From positions 1 to 23,398 of IMG/VR virus record IMGVR_UViG_3300010430_000464: a DNA stretch of 23,398 nt; one strand, given 5' to 3'. Within the stretch, counting starts at the first letter, position 1. The number at the start of each line of letters is the position of its first letter. The stretch comes from a virus. Below, piece after piece: positions 1 to 7,491 of the stretch. The notes under the pieces are model-generated. The model did no database searches and was not told where the DNA came from. It worked only from the letters and a program-made list of their open reading frames with translations. The translations under genes and the position numbers were made by a program.

Positions 1-1
1 A

Positions 2-469
2 CAAGAATTAACAATTGAAGCAAAAAGATTATTTACTAACGGTGGAACATTTGAAACTGTTTACGAAGGTTTAAAAGTTTACAGAGAAAAAAATGGTTTA
101 TCACATGATATTAATTTAGATGCAATTCAATATTTAGCTAATCCTAAAAGAAATGAAAGTAGCAACTTAATTAATTGGAACGGAATCACCATTACAGAAT
201 TAGAAATTAAAGTTTTAAAAGAATATTTACCCGAACAAGATTGTTTTGATAGTGGGTCAGGAGTTTTCGATTTTAACGAAGTATCTCAAATGACAAACAT
301 ACCTATAACACAACTAAAAGGCGTTATAGGGTCGTTAGTTAAAAAGAACATCTTAAGCGTTGAGTCTACTGACAATGCATTTAGCAAAGAGAGTTATAAA
401 TTGATTTACATAGGTCGGTTGATCGATTGTAATGAAGATAATTTCAATAGCTTAATTGAATTAATTTAA
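2..469 (+). CDS. Unknown protein, C-terminal part (5' truncated by window)
   Basis: An open frame runs from the window edge to TAA at 467-469, giving the last 155 residues of a protein whose start lies upstream. I do not recognise it. The second half looks helix-rich, with a turn-containing segment (VSQMTNIPITQLKGVIGSLV) that resembles a winged-helix or helix-turn-helix fold, followed by a beta-like tail; this resemblance is only visual. A strong terminator follows at once, so it is the last gene of its transcript. It cannot be the directly continuous end of the methyltransferase at the other window edge, because joining the two ends gives a stop codon. Confidence 0.75.
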   Translation, partial: QELTIEAKRLFTNGGTFETVYEGLKVYREKNGLSHDINLDAIQYLANPKRNESSNLINWNGITITELEIKVLKEYLPEQDCFDSGSGVFDFNEVSQMTNIPITQLKGVIGSLVKKNILSVESTDNAFSKESYKLIYIGRLIDCNEDNFNSLIELI

Positions 470-480
470 TAAAACACTAA

Positions 481-517
481 TATGGCAATCTCTTTATTTG
501 GGGTTGCCATTTATTTT
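481..517 (+). terminator. Intrinsic terminator
   Basis: An 11-bp stem with two G-T pairs (482-492 with 500-510, core ATGGCAA/TTGCCAT) and a 7-nt loop is followed by a T-rich tract. It lies between the stop of the truncated first gene and the start of the Mom-like gene. Confidence 0.8.
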
Positions 518-522
518 AAAAC

Positions 523-1233
523 ATGAGCATTAAAAAGAAATACAGAGTTATAAGCGTAAAAACTGAAACAGTTAAAGAATGGTTTATTGCTAAACATTAC
601 GCTAAAAGAATGCCAAGTATTAGCTACTGCTTTGCTCTACAAAATGAAAATCAATTAACAGTTGGGGTCTGTTCTTTTGGTAGACCAATGGCTCACCCAC
701 TAATACAAAATGCATTTAATGGTCATTATCAAAATGATTTCCTAGAGCTTAATAGATTAGTTACAAATGACGATTTAGAAAAAAACACAACATCTTATTT
801 TGTAAGTTCTTGCTTAAAAGCATTGCCAAAACCGAAAGTAGTTGTTAGTTATGCAGACACATCGCACAACCATAATGGGTATATTTATCAAGCTACTAAT
901 TGGATTTATACGGGGTTATCTGCTGAGTTTAAAGATTACATGGTAAAAGGTTACGAGCATATGCACGGCGCAAGTGTTATAGATATGGTTGGTAGAAGTG
1001 ATACTAACGGACATTTAAACAAAGTTGAGCTTTTAAAAATCAGATTTGGTAAAGAAAACGTTTATCAAGTGGATAGGCCACGAAAACATAGATATTTTTA
1101 CTTAATAGGTAGCAAAAATCAAGTTAAGCACATGAAAAACAATTTAAAGTACCAAGTTGAGCCATACCCAAAAGGGCGAAATATTAATTACGATGCTAGC
1201 TATGCGCCTAGTATTCAAACCGAACTATTTTAA
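523..1233 (+). CDS. Mom-like DNA adenine hypermodification protein
   Basis: This 236-residue protein resembles the Mom family. In phage Mu, Mom converts adenine in phage DNA to N6-(methylcarbamoyl)adenine and so blocks many host restriction enzymes. Family-type blocks visible here are an N-terminal HYAKRMP segment (25-31), a strand ending in FG (52-53), ELNRLV (75-80), and the core SYAD...YIYQATNW.Y.G (109-131), where family members carry a very similar S-(F/Y)-A-D...G-IYQA-NW-Y-G run. The fold is GNAT-like. It stands alone between two intrinsic terminators and I see no clear promoter, so it may rely on readthrough or an unrecognised promoter. A related GNAT-like protein of other function is possible but less likely. 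Its target sequence and exact modification cannot be read from the DNA. Confidence 0.85.
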   Translation: MSIKKKYRVISVKTETVKEWFIAKHYAKRMPSISYCFALQNENQLTVGVCSFGRPMAHPLIQNAFNGHYQNDFLELNRLVTNDDLEKNTTSYFVSSCLKALPKPKVVVSYADTSHNHNGYIYQATNWIYTGLSAEFKDYMVKGYEHMHGASVIDMVGRSDTNGHLNKVELLKIRFGKENVYQVDRPRKHRYFYLIGSKNQVKHMKNNLKYQVEPYPKGRNINYDASYAPSIQTELF

Positions 1234-1259
1234 ATTAATCGAACTTATCCTTCTCATTT

Positions 1260-1289
1260 AGCCGCGATTGTTACGAGTCGCGGCTTTTT
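1260..1289 (+). terminator. Intrinsic terminator after the Mom-like gene
   Basis: A perfect GC-rich stem GCCGCGA (1261-1267) / TCGCGGC (1278-1284) with a 10-nt loop is followed by TTTTT. It is 26 nt after the stop of the Mom-like gene. Confidence 0.88.
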
Positions 1290-1311
1290 AAAACAAGTAA
1301 ATAAAACAAAA

Positions 1312-1617
1312 ATGATAGTCAAAGAAAAAAGCATTATTGAGTTCTTTAGGAATCACGTTATAGGATTTGAAGAACTAAAACAAGACCAACACTATAACCC
1401 GTACTACCTTATGCAAGATCAACTATTTGTCCGTGGTCTTAAATTCACAAATAAAAAAGATGAATTTGTTGTAGAATTTGTAATATCTGACAAAGCAAAA
1501 AATACACACACTATGCTTACAAACTATTACCAATACACTCTATTGTCTTATGACGATGTGTCTGACGTTTTACAATTATCAGACTATAAAGTTGAAATTT
1601 CAGATATAACGAAATAG
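1312..1617 (+). CDS. Hypothetical protein
   Basis: This is a 101-residue acidic protein of unknown function. It begins at ATG behind an A-rich leader, as expected for Bacteroidetes, and ends just ahead of an intrinsic terminator. There is no signal peptide, membrane segment or cysteine pattern. The predicted mix of helices (1-30) and strands (middle and end) gives no family match I recognise. It sits alone between two terminators, like the Mom-like gene, so it is probably an accessory gene rather than part of the structural operon. Confidence 0.65.
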   Translation: MIVKEKSIIEFFRNHVIGFEELKQDQHYNPYYLMQDQLFVRGLKFTNKKDEFVVEFVISDKAKNTHTMLTNYYQYTLLSYDDVSDVLQLSDYKVEISDITK

Positions 1618-1644
1618 CATTCTTCTTATCATTTCCATTGTTGG

Positions 1645-1671
1645 CCCTACTTTAGCGAGTAGGGTTTTTTT
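1645..1671 (+). terminator. Intrinsic terminator before the structural operon
   Basis: Stem CCCTACT (1645-1651) / AGTAGGG (1658-1664) with a 6-nt interval is followed by seven T. It separates the accessory genes from the head-gene promoter. Confidence 0.9.
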
Positions 1672-1697
1672 ATGCGCTTAACTATCAATTTTATCAA

Positions 1698-1731
1698 TTC
1701 GTCGAATATTATTTGCTAATAACTATATTTG
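1698..1731 (+). promoter_or_regulatory. Promoter of head operon with palindromic operator-like box
   Basis: TATATTTG at 1724-1731 is an exact match to the Bacteroidetes -7 consensus TAnnTTTG. The box TTCGTCGAA at 1698-1706 lies about where a -33 element would be and recurs in the divergent control region near 21720-21781. There is no clear TTG -33 element, so a bound regulator could either activate or repress here. It directly precedes the capsid-protease operon. Confidence 0.65.
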
Positions 1732-1735
1732 TACT

Positions 1736-1831
1736 ATGGCAAAGAAAAAAAGTGCAAAGCAAAAGGAAGCTGAAAAAGAGCTAACTAAAAAGCTAGAAGC
1801 GCTAAAACGTCACGAATTAGTAAAGAAATGA
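1736..1831 (+). CDS. Lysine-rich 31-residue protein
   Basis: A short frame starts at ATG 1736 and overlaps the protease start by ATGA (1828-1831). The product is almost entirely Lys, Glu, Ala and Leu and should form one charged helix. The overlap with the next start argues that it is translated and coupled to the protease. The promoter -7 box ends only four bases before the ATG, so the transcript would have almost no leader, or would begin inside this frame. Function is unknown; a capsid assembly role is possible only from position. Confidence 0.5.
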   Translation: MAKKKSAKQKEAEKELTKKLEALKRHELVKK

Positions 1832-2595
1832 TACTTAAAGAGCTTTTAGAAATAGACGAAAACAAGCGCTTAGAGTTCGTTAAAGCGAATAAAGCAGCTA
1901 TTTTAAAGGCGAAAAAAGGTCAGCTTAAAACTTGTGACGCTGTCTATTCTATACCTAGACATACCAAGACAACAGCAACGAAAGCAGACGGCACAAGCGA
2001 AAGCGGTATTTATGAAATAGTAGGCAATTCAGTTGGTTTTTTAGATTCGCATCAAGACGTTTCTATGCGTGGCAGTTTTGATAAGACAGTTCAAGAGCGC
2101 GGAAACCAAGTGCCAATACTAATTAATCACGACCACACACCTAAGAGCATCTTTGCCCGTAATATGTGCGTTGAGATTAAAGAAATACCAATTAAGCAAT
2201 TAGGCTATGACATGGTAGGAACTACGCAAGTAGTAGCTGCTAAGATAGCGCCCGTTTATGACGGCCACATGGCTACTCTATACGCTAACGGCGAAGTTAA
2301 GCAACATTCAATCGGGCTAAAATATGTTAAGATTGAGCTTGCAATGAATGATGACAGCGATAACGAAGCCTATGCTAATTGGAATAAATACCTACCCGAA
2401 GTAATTAACAGATCCGAAGCCGAAAAGCTCGGCTATTTCTTCGCGGTAAAAGAACAACAACTATTTGAGATTAGTGCCGTAATATTCGGTTCAAATCAAT
2501 ATACTCCTACCTTATCACTTCAAGAAGAGCCGCGAAAAGCACTCAAGACGTTGAAGCCGATTGATTGGAAAGCAAAATTTTTATCAATTAATTAA
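1828..2595 (+). CDS. HK97-type prohead protease
   Basis: This 255-residue protein matches the HK97 prohead protease family (peptidase U35), serine proteases that cut the scaffold domain from the capsid protein during head maturation. The catalytic His lies in the INHDH block (99-103) and the Ser in QHSIG (159-163); the C-terminal strand block with FEISAVIFGSN is typical. About 35 N-terminal residues form a charged helical extension, possibly used as scaffold. It overlaps the small upstream gene by 4 nt and is 8 nt from the major capsid gene, the standard family order. The portal gene that usually precedes it is not here. Confidence 0.92.
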   Translation: MILKELLEIDENKRLEFVKANKAAILKAKKGQLKTCDAVYSIPRHTKTTATKADGTSESGIYEIVGNSVGFLDSHQDVSMRGSFDKTVQERGNQVPILINHDHTPKSIFARNMCVEIKEIPIKQLGYDMVGTTQVVAAKIAPVYDGHMATLYANGEVKQHSIGLKYVKIELAMNDDSDNEAYANWNKYLPEVINRSEAEKLGYFFAVKEQQLFEISAVIFGSNQYTPTLSLQEEPRKALKTLKPIDWKAKFLSIN

Positions 2596-2603
2596 CTTAA
2601 AAC

Positions 2604-3872
2604 ATGAGTGAAGAATTTGTAACTCCTGTACAGCTTGAAAGAGAAGTAGAAGCAGGTATTAAGCAACTAAAGTCTTATATTGACGAAACAAATAAGACAG
2701 CAGAAAAGAAATTTGATAACGTAATCGACAAAGATACGTATGCCAAAATCGAAACATTAACCAACGAACTAAGCGAGAAATCTAAGAAATTGGAAGGAGC
2801 TTATGAAAAGATGGATGTTGAGTTTAAGAAGTTTCAAAAGGAAGGTTCTAACAAATCAACAGCGGGTTTATTCGCGGCTGAATTTGAGAAGTCAATAGCC
2901 GAAAAAGGCGGTAACATTAAGGAATTGTTCCAAAGTGGCGGCAACAAATTAAGCCTTAAAATGCCTAACATCACAGGCAAGGCAGTAGGTACAATGACCA
3001 CAAGCGCGAGCTTAACAAACGAAGTTATTGCAGCCGATTACATACCTTCAATCGTAGAGATTGCTAGAAGGTCAATTTACACTAGGCAGCTATTCAGACA
3101 AGGTAGCACAAGCTCTAACACTATGCGTTTCATTCGTGAAATAGCGGGCGAAGGTGCTGTTGCAACAGTAGCCGAAGGTAATGCTAAGCCACAAGTGGAT
3201 AGAGATTTCACCGCTTACGATGCACCAGTGGAAACTATCGCGGGCTTTGTAAGAATTTCAATGCAGTTGCTTGATGACATGAGTACTTTGCGTTCTTTCT
3301 TGCCTAATATGTTGCAAAAAGACATTAGAGAAGAAGAAGATGCTCAATTCCTTTACGGTGACGGTTCAACTCCTAACTTAGGCGGTCTTTCAAAAGCGGG
3401 CAACTTTACAGCCTTCGCAGCTTGGGAAGCAGATGCTAACGCTCAACTTTTAGACTTGTTAATGTCGGCAGTTGTTCAGTTAGAAAGCGCTAACCACGCA
3501 GCTAACGGTATCTTATTGCACCCTAAAGATTGGTTGACAATGTATAACTTGAAAGACAGCACTAACGCTTACTTGCGTGGGCTTTCTATCGACACAAGCT
3601 CAAACCAATTGAACTTGTTAGGTGTACCATTAATCAAATCAAACGCGGTTACGCAAGGGCAGTACTTTGTTGCTGATTGGACACGTAACGCAATGATATT
3701 TGACAGAATGGGTATAGATATTCGTTTCTTCGAGCAAGATGCGACTAACGTAACCACTAACCTAATCACGGTAAGAGCTGAAGAAAGATTAGCCTTCCCT
3801 GTATTAGATGCAACGGCTAGTATCTACGGTGTAATAGCCACAGATATTGCTAAGATAGTTAACTACTCTTAA
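2604..3872 (+). CDS. HK97-fold major capsid protein
   Basis: This 422-residue protein fits the HK97 major capsid family. Residues 1 to about 85 are charged, helical coiled coil and correspond to the delta (scaffold) domain that the upstream protease would remove. The fold proper follows, with a long N-arm near 100-130, the segment around residues 175-195 rich in Arg and Glu, the LLDDMS helix, and GDGSTPNLGGL near 250. Length is usual for an uncleaved precursor. Its transcript is followed 10 nt later by a strong hairpin terminator, which could raise capsid mRNA relative to the downstream genes. Confidence 0.95.
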   Translation: MSEEFVTPVQLEREVEAGIKQLKSYIDETNKTAEKKFDNVIDKDTYAKIETLTNELSEKSKKLEGAYEKMDVEFKKFQKEGSNKSTAGLFAAEFEKSIAEKGGNIKELFQSGGNKLSLKMPNITGKAVGTMTTSASLTNEVIAADYIPSIVEIARRSIYTRQLFRQGSTSSNTMRFIREIAGEGAVATVAEGNAKPQVDRDFTAYDAPVETIAGFVRISMQLLDDMSTLRSFLPNMLQKDIREEEDAQFLYGDGSTPNLGGLSKAGNFTAFAAWEADANAQLLDLLMSAVVQLESANHAANGILLHPKDWLTMYNLKDSTNAYLRGLSIDTSSNQLNLLGVPLIKSNAVTQGQYFVADWTRNAMIFDRMGIDIRFFEQDATNVTTNLITVRAEERLAFPVLDATASIYGVIATDIAKIVNYS

Positions 3873-3878
3873 ACTGAT

Positions 3879-3904
3879 TAAGGGGGTGTAACAGCCCCCT
3901 TTTA
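3879..3904 (+). terminator. Terminator directly after the capsid gene
   Basis: Stem GGGGGT (3882-3887) / GCCCCC (3894-3899), extended by A-T pairs on each side, with a 6-nt loop and TTTT. It follows the capsid stop by 10 nt. Since the structural genes continue with no obvious new promoter, it is likely partial and sets the level of downstream expression. Confidence 0.85.
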
Positions 3905-3914
3905 TACTTTAATT

Positions 3915-4091
3915 ATGGATGAATACATAGTTATTAACACACACTACAACAGCACGGGACACCATAATATTGGTGAAACTGTAAGCTATCCAAAAGGGCA
4001 AGCGGAAAGGCTATTAGAATTGAAGGCGATTGCAAGAAAGCCTAAGCCAATTCTAAAAGAGATAAAAAAGAAAACAAATAAAAAGAAATAG
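3915..4091 (+). CDS. Small basic protein of 58 residues
   Basis: The frame runs from ATG 3915 to TAG 4089-4091, and the next ATG follows with no gap. The N-terminal half looks like a small beta domain; the C-terminal third is very Lys-rich and could touch DNA or the capsid surface. I do not recognise a family. Position just after the capsid gene fits a head-associated protein. Confidence 0.65.
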   Translation: MDEYIVINTHYNSTGHHNIGETVSYPKGQAERLLELKAIARKPKPILKEIKKKTNKKK

Positions 4092-4337
4092 ATGGCAAAT
4101 GACGGCGGTATTTTCGGGCGTTACGGTTACGACGAAATAACAACAAGTGACGGTAATTCAGGATCTTGGTTTGCAATTAAAGCGGTTGGCGGTGCTGATG
4201 CAGAAGTTGACATAACAAACACGCAAGGCGATAGCTCAACAGCGCTAACTATAATTAGCGGCGACGTTATTTATTGCTCGGCTAGTTCAATAGATGTAAA
4301 CAGCGGTACTATTCACGCTTACAGAAACAAGCCATAG
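4092..4337 (+). CDS. Small head-region protein, possibly head decoration
   Basis: This 81-residue protein is rich in Gly, Ser, Thr, Asp and Ile, with alternating strand-like segments and no helix of note, as in small beta-sandwich decoration or spike proteins. It starts directly after the preceding stop and ends one base before the connector gene. Small beta proteins at this place in Bacteroidetes and other phages are often capsid decorations, but I have no motif that proves it. Confidence 0.6.
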   Translation: MANDGGIFGRYGYDEITTSDGNSGSWFAIKAVGGADAEVDITNTQGDSSTALTIISGDVIYCSASSIDVNSGTIHAYRNKP

Positions 4338-4338
4338 T

Positions 4339-4905
4339 ATGAATTACTTTGTTGACGTAGAAAAAACACAAGCAGCGGGTACACACTTAACCAACGCGCA
4401 AGTAGACAACTACTTGAAGGTTGAGTATGACGTGACGGCTGAAAATACGTTAATTGATACGTTGACTAAATCGGCAGAAGAGCAGGCCGAAGAAATAACC
4501 AACCTTTGCATTAACCAAAAGGATGTAACGCTAAGAATTACCGATGCGATACGAGAAGAACTTAGCTATCTTAGTTTTAATCTACCTTATCGCGGTACTA
4601 TTAGTTCATTGGTTGTTAAGACAGTTGACGAAGGTACAGATACAACTCTTACAAGTTCTCAATACTATATTCAAGGGCGAAACACCTTAATAATAAAAGA
4701 CCTTAACACGGTTGCGGGGTCGTGGATAATTACTTACACGGTAGCACCTTCTAATTTACCAATAGGCTTAGACGTGGGCATCTTTAAATTGATTGGTGAC
4801 TATTACGTTAATAGAACGAATGATAGCATTGTACCAATTAGCCGAATTAGTGAAAGCACAAGATCTATCTTATCACCTTTTGAAGATACAAAGGCATGGC
4901 TTTAA
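4339..4905 (+). CDS. Head-tail connector protein, gp6-like
   Basis: This 188-residue protein fits the gp6-like head-tail connector (adaptor) group, which forms a ring under the portal. The typical N-terminal block with LKVEYDVTAENTLIDTLTKS (25-45 region) is followed by a helical bundle and a beta insert (about 85-140) before the C-terminal helices. The extra beta insert makes it longer than the minimal family of about 100 residues. It overlaps the next gene by 10 nt. Confidence 0.78.
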   Translation: MNYFVDVEKTQAAGTHLTNAQVDNYLKVEYDVTAENTLIDTLTKSAEEQAEEITNLCINQKDVTLRITDAIREELSYLSFNLPYRGTISSLVVKTVDEGTDTTLTSSQYYIQGRNTLIIKDLNTVAGSWIITYTVAPSNLPIGLDVGIFKLIGDYYVNRTNDSIVPISRISESTRSILSPFEDTKAWL

Positions 4906-5576
4906 GATTAGCGACTTGCGTTTATAAGCGCCCTGAAATAACTAAAGCCTTCTTGCATCATATAGAATGGCTGAGAGAAGAAACGGGCTTAGAGTTGCCT
5001 TTATCGGTGGCTTATAGCACGGATGAAGATTTGGCGATATTAAACGAAAACGACCATCTTATTAAGTTGCCCAATTTAACAGTTGGCAAAAAGTGGAATG
5101 ATTTATACAAGGCCATTTATAACGAGAAAACAGAAAGCCACATTATAGGGATAGGAAGCGATGACTTTTTAAGCGCTGAATATATTACTTATTTAAACGA
5201 TAACAGATACCATCATGCGGGGGTAGACAACTTCCTTATTTATAGCCCTATGCATGGTAAGGTGGTAGAACATAATTTAAGCCGTAGCCCATTTGTTTTA
5301 ACGGGTGCGGGGCGAATGATTAGCCGCGAAGCACTAAGCGCAATATTTGACAATAAGAAAGACCTTTATTGCGTAAAGCTAAACGGTGGCCTAGACAACA
5401 ACAGCGAGCTAGTATTAAAAAAGCATGGCTTTGAGCCGACTTTATTAGACTTTAAAAATGCTTTTGTTGACGTTAAAAGCGAAACTAATATTCACAGCTT
5501 CGATGAGTTTGCAGTTAATGACGAAGCGAGCTATTCGCTATTGAGTGAGATAATGCCTAATGTAACATTTGAATGA
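4896..5576 (+). CDS. Glycosyltransferase-like protein (GT-A type)
   Basis: This 226-residue protein looks like a GT-A fold glycosyltransferase of the family 2 type. It opens with a strand and ATCVYKRPE (6-14), the usual nucleotide-sugar binding start, has NLTVGKKWND (60-69), and a DxD-like metal site GIGSDDF (85-91); a later GAGRMISREAL block resembles the acceptor side. It overlaps both neighbours (10 nt with the connector, 4 nt with the joining gene), so it is expressed with the head-tail genes. It could glycosylate a virion protein or a nucleotide in phage DNA. The donor, acceptor and activity cannot be read from sequence. Confidence 0.7.
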   Translation: MALRLATCVYKRPEITKAFLHHIEWLREETGLELPLSVAYSTDEDLAILNENDHLIKLPNLTVGKKWNDLYKAIYNEKTESHIIGIGSDDFLSAEYITYLNDNRYHHAGVDNFLIYSPMHGKVVEHNLSRSPFVLTGAGRMISREALSAIFDNKKDLYCVKLNGGLDNNSELVLKKHGFEPTLLDFKNAFVDVKSETNIHSFDEFAVNDEASYSLLSEIMPNVTFE

Positions 5577-5902
5577 GACCAAAAGGCATAAGTATAGGAG
5601 ATTTTAACCAACGGGTTACTTTTTACACGCAAACAACAAGCGGTGTTAATGCGTTTGGTAATCCTGAACTTAGCACGGGTACGGGCGTCGTAAGGTGGGC
5701 AGATGTAGCTGAAAAGATGAATACTTATACCCGTGAAGATGGCGGTATTGAATACAAAAACGAATATAAAATAACGGTACGTAGGCCGTTGACAGTATCG
5801 GAAGGTGATAGAGTAGATTATAATGGCTTAGAGTGCCATATTACGAGCGTAGAAGTAACACAAGCTACCTACTACATATTAAAAGCAGTTGCGATAAAGT
5901 GA
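5573..5902 (+). CDS. Head-tail joining (head closure) protein
   Basis: This 109-residue protein fits the phage head-tail joining family (Phage_H_T_join, SPP1 gp16-like), which closes the connector and forms the tail docking surface. Typical features are an N-terminal GDFNQRVTFYT block, the central WADV segment, and the C-terminal YNGLECHITSVE part of a small beta barrel. Length is normal. It overlaps the upstream gene by ATGA and the downstream gene by GTGA. Confidence 0.87.
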   Translation: MRPKGISIGDFNQRVTFYTQTTSGVNAFGNPELSTGTGVVRWADVAEKMNTYTREDGGIEYKNEYKITVRRPLTVSEGDRVDYNGLECHITSVEVTQATYYILKAVAIK

Positions 5903-6276
5903 AACAGATACAGCTAACCATATCGAAAACAGAGCTAAAGAAATTTAGAAAAGGCGTTGACCTATTCGGGCTTAATGTTGCTAAGAAAACTAAGATAGCT
6001 TTAGCATCGGCAGGGTTGGAAGGTGAAAGCGTGGCGCGTAAAAAGTCACCCGTTGGGACTCCTGAAAGTACGGGAATTCGCGGTTATGCGGGTGGTAACT
6101 TAAAGGCTTCTAACGGTTGGCGAACAATACTTAACGGATTTGGCGTTGAGATATTCAACAATGCGGAATATGCCCAATATGTAAACGATGGCACAAGCCG
6201 AATGAAATCAAGGCCATTTTTTCAGAAAGGATTTAACGCGGCAGTTGGTAAATTTAAAAGACTTATGCGCTCGTGA
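5899..6276 (+). CDS. HK97 gp10-like head-tail component
   Basis: This 125-residue protein fits the HK97 gp10 family, which acts at the head-tail interface. The family hallmark is a basic helix followed by SPVGTP...GYAGGNLKAS near residues 49-72, then strands around the YAQYVNDG segment and a basic C-terminal helix. I chose GTG at 5899 because it forms a GTGA overlap with the upstream stop; a longer frame beginning at 5833 would overlap the joining gene by 70 nt and is not likely. Confidence 0.85.
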   Translation: MKQIQLTISKTELKKFRKGVDLFGLNVAKKTKIALASAGLEGESVARKKSPVGTPESTGIRGYAGGNLKASNGWRTILNGFGVEIFNNAEYAQYVNDGTSRMKSRPFFQKGFNAAVGKFKRLMRS

Positions 6277-6710
6277 AAAATCCTATTCTATACATAAAAC
6301 AAGCGATTTATACAGCGTTAAATGTAGCGAGTGTAACAACCGTAAGCGGGCAGAGTGTTACTGTTTATACAGATGCACCGAAAGAGCCACCTAATAACTT
6401 TATTTGGGGCGGTTCACTTGGTTACGAAGATTTAGGTACTAAAAACAGCTTTGTAGGTTCTGTTAATTATGAAGTTACGATTGTAACAAAAACGAACGTA
6501 GCACAACCTGACAGCTTACTACTTGATCAGATTACAAACGAAGCGTTACAAGTGTTAGTGGCTAGGGGTAACGGATTGACAGAAGCAACGGGAAACTTTG
6601 ACATTTATAGTGTCGTTTTAAACGATATTACCAACGATAGTACATTGATAGACAACAAACTAGAAATGTACAATAAGATAGATTTAACAATATTATGCAA
6701 CGAACTTTAA
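6273..6710 (+). CDS. Tail completion protein
   Basis: This 145-residue protein has the size, position and fold pattern of tail completion proteins (gp17 or DUF3168-like): an N-terminal helix (IKQAIYTALN), a strand ending in VTVYTDAPKEPP, a long hairpin and a C-terminal strand pair. The start is GTG at 6273, overlapping the upstream stop as GTGA, the same arrangement as at 5899. It would seal the tail tube at the connector. The family call is based on order and pattern, not a single decisive motif. Confidence 0.75.
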   Translation: MKNPILYIKQAIYTALNVASVTTVSGQSVTVYTDAPKEPPNNFIWGGSLGYEDLGTKNSFVGSVNYEVTIVTKTNVAQPDSLLLDQITNEALQVLVARGNGLTEATGNFDIYSVVLNDITNDSTLIDNKLEMYNKIDLTILCNEL

Positions 6711-6722
6711 AATTAAAATAAA

Positions 6723-7130
6723 ATGGCAGTTTTGAACGGGACTCTATACGTTTATTCGGTTGACGGAAACGTAATAGGAGCAACAACTAACGCATCTATT
6801 AGTTTATCGGTAGATTTACCCGATGCAACAACAAAAGATAGCGGTGGATGGGCTGAACACATTCAAGGGTTAAGAAGTTGGGAAGGTAGCTTTGAAGGGC
6901 TATACGATCCGAGCGAAACTTATACCATTAAAGAGATTTACGACCTTATCAACTCGCGTACAGATTGGGCGGTTGTATTCCAACACACAGCAGCAACGGC
7001 AGGTACTATCAGCTTTACAGGTACAGCTAGTTTTGCATCTTTAGAGCTAACTTCTGAAATGGAAGCGAGCATGGGATGGAGTACAAGTTTCACAGGTAAT
7101 GGAGCATTAACAGCCGTAGAATTAACATAG
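6723..7130 (+). CDS. Major tail tube protein
   Basis: This 135-residue beta-rich protein fits the short tail tube family seen in TP901-1-like phages. The block TTKDSGGWAEHIQG (36-49), with a following WEGSF strand, is typical of the tube-protein loop and first sheet. It is placed between the completion protein and the tail chaperones, as usual. Upstream spacing is 12 nt with an A-rich leader. There is no added Ig-like domain. Confidence 0.85.
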   Translation: MAVLNGTLYVYSVDGNVIGATTNASISLSVDLPDATTKDSGGWAEHIQGLRSWEGSFEGLYDPSETYTIKEIYDLINSRTDWAVVFQHTAATAGTISFTGTASFASLELTSEMEASMGWSTSFTGNGALTAVELT

Positions 7131-7131
7131 A

Positions 7132-7491
7132 ATGACTGGCATTTTTGAAATAGAACCGTTGAAAGTTAGGGGGCAGTTTTGTCTCCTAGCTTTTAAAATG
7201 TACTGTCAAGATAAAGGACTTTCTTTGCAGGACTTTGGTAAGCACTTATTTAAAGACCAAACAGTCGATCTATTTGAATTGATAGATTTAATGTACTTTG
7301 GGTGTAAGGCTTACTCTCAATTGAACAGCACAACATTTGAATATTCAAGGGCCAAGTTTGTTAATGACTTTGAAAATGTAGAAGCCGAAGTGATAGGCGG
7401 TTGCGTTGAAAAGGTTTTAGAAGTCAAGTTATTTGGTAAGAGTTTGCTTGAACCCGAAGTAAATTCAAACAAGCCGACTAAAAAAAAATAG
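7132..7491 (+). CDS. Tail assembly chaperone, short form (gpG-like)
   Basis: This 119-residue, helix-rich protein follows the tail tube gene by one base and precedes the tape measure, where the lambda gpG-type chaperone lies. It should coat the tape measure during tail assembly. The frame ends in three AAA codons and TAG (7489-7491). A run of nine A at 7480-7488 allows a -1 shift into the next frame, giving a longer gpGT-like product. Family sequence is poorly conserved, so the call rests on position, size and the shift site. Confidence 0.8.
   Translation: MTGIFEIEPLKVRGQFCLLAFKMYCQDKGLSLQDFGKHLFKDQTVDLFELIDLMYFGCKAYSQLNSTTFEYSRAKFVNDFENVEAEVIGGCVEKVLEVKLFGKSLLEPEVNSNKPTKKK
7480..7488 (+). 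promoter_or_regulatory. Probable -1 ribosomal frameshift site, A9
   Basis: Nine A lie at 7480-7488, read as AAA AAA AAA before the TAG of the short chaperone. Slipping back one base gives ATA GAC TTT and joins the T-domain frame, which stays open to 7811. This matches the conserved G-GT frameshift of long-tailed phages. Confidence 0.8.
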
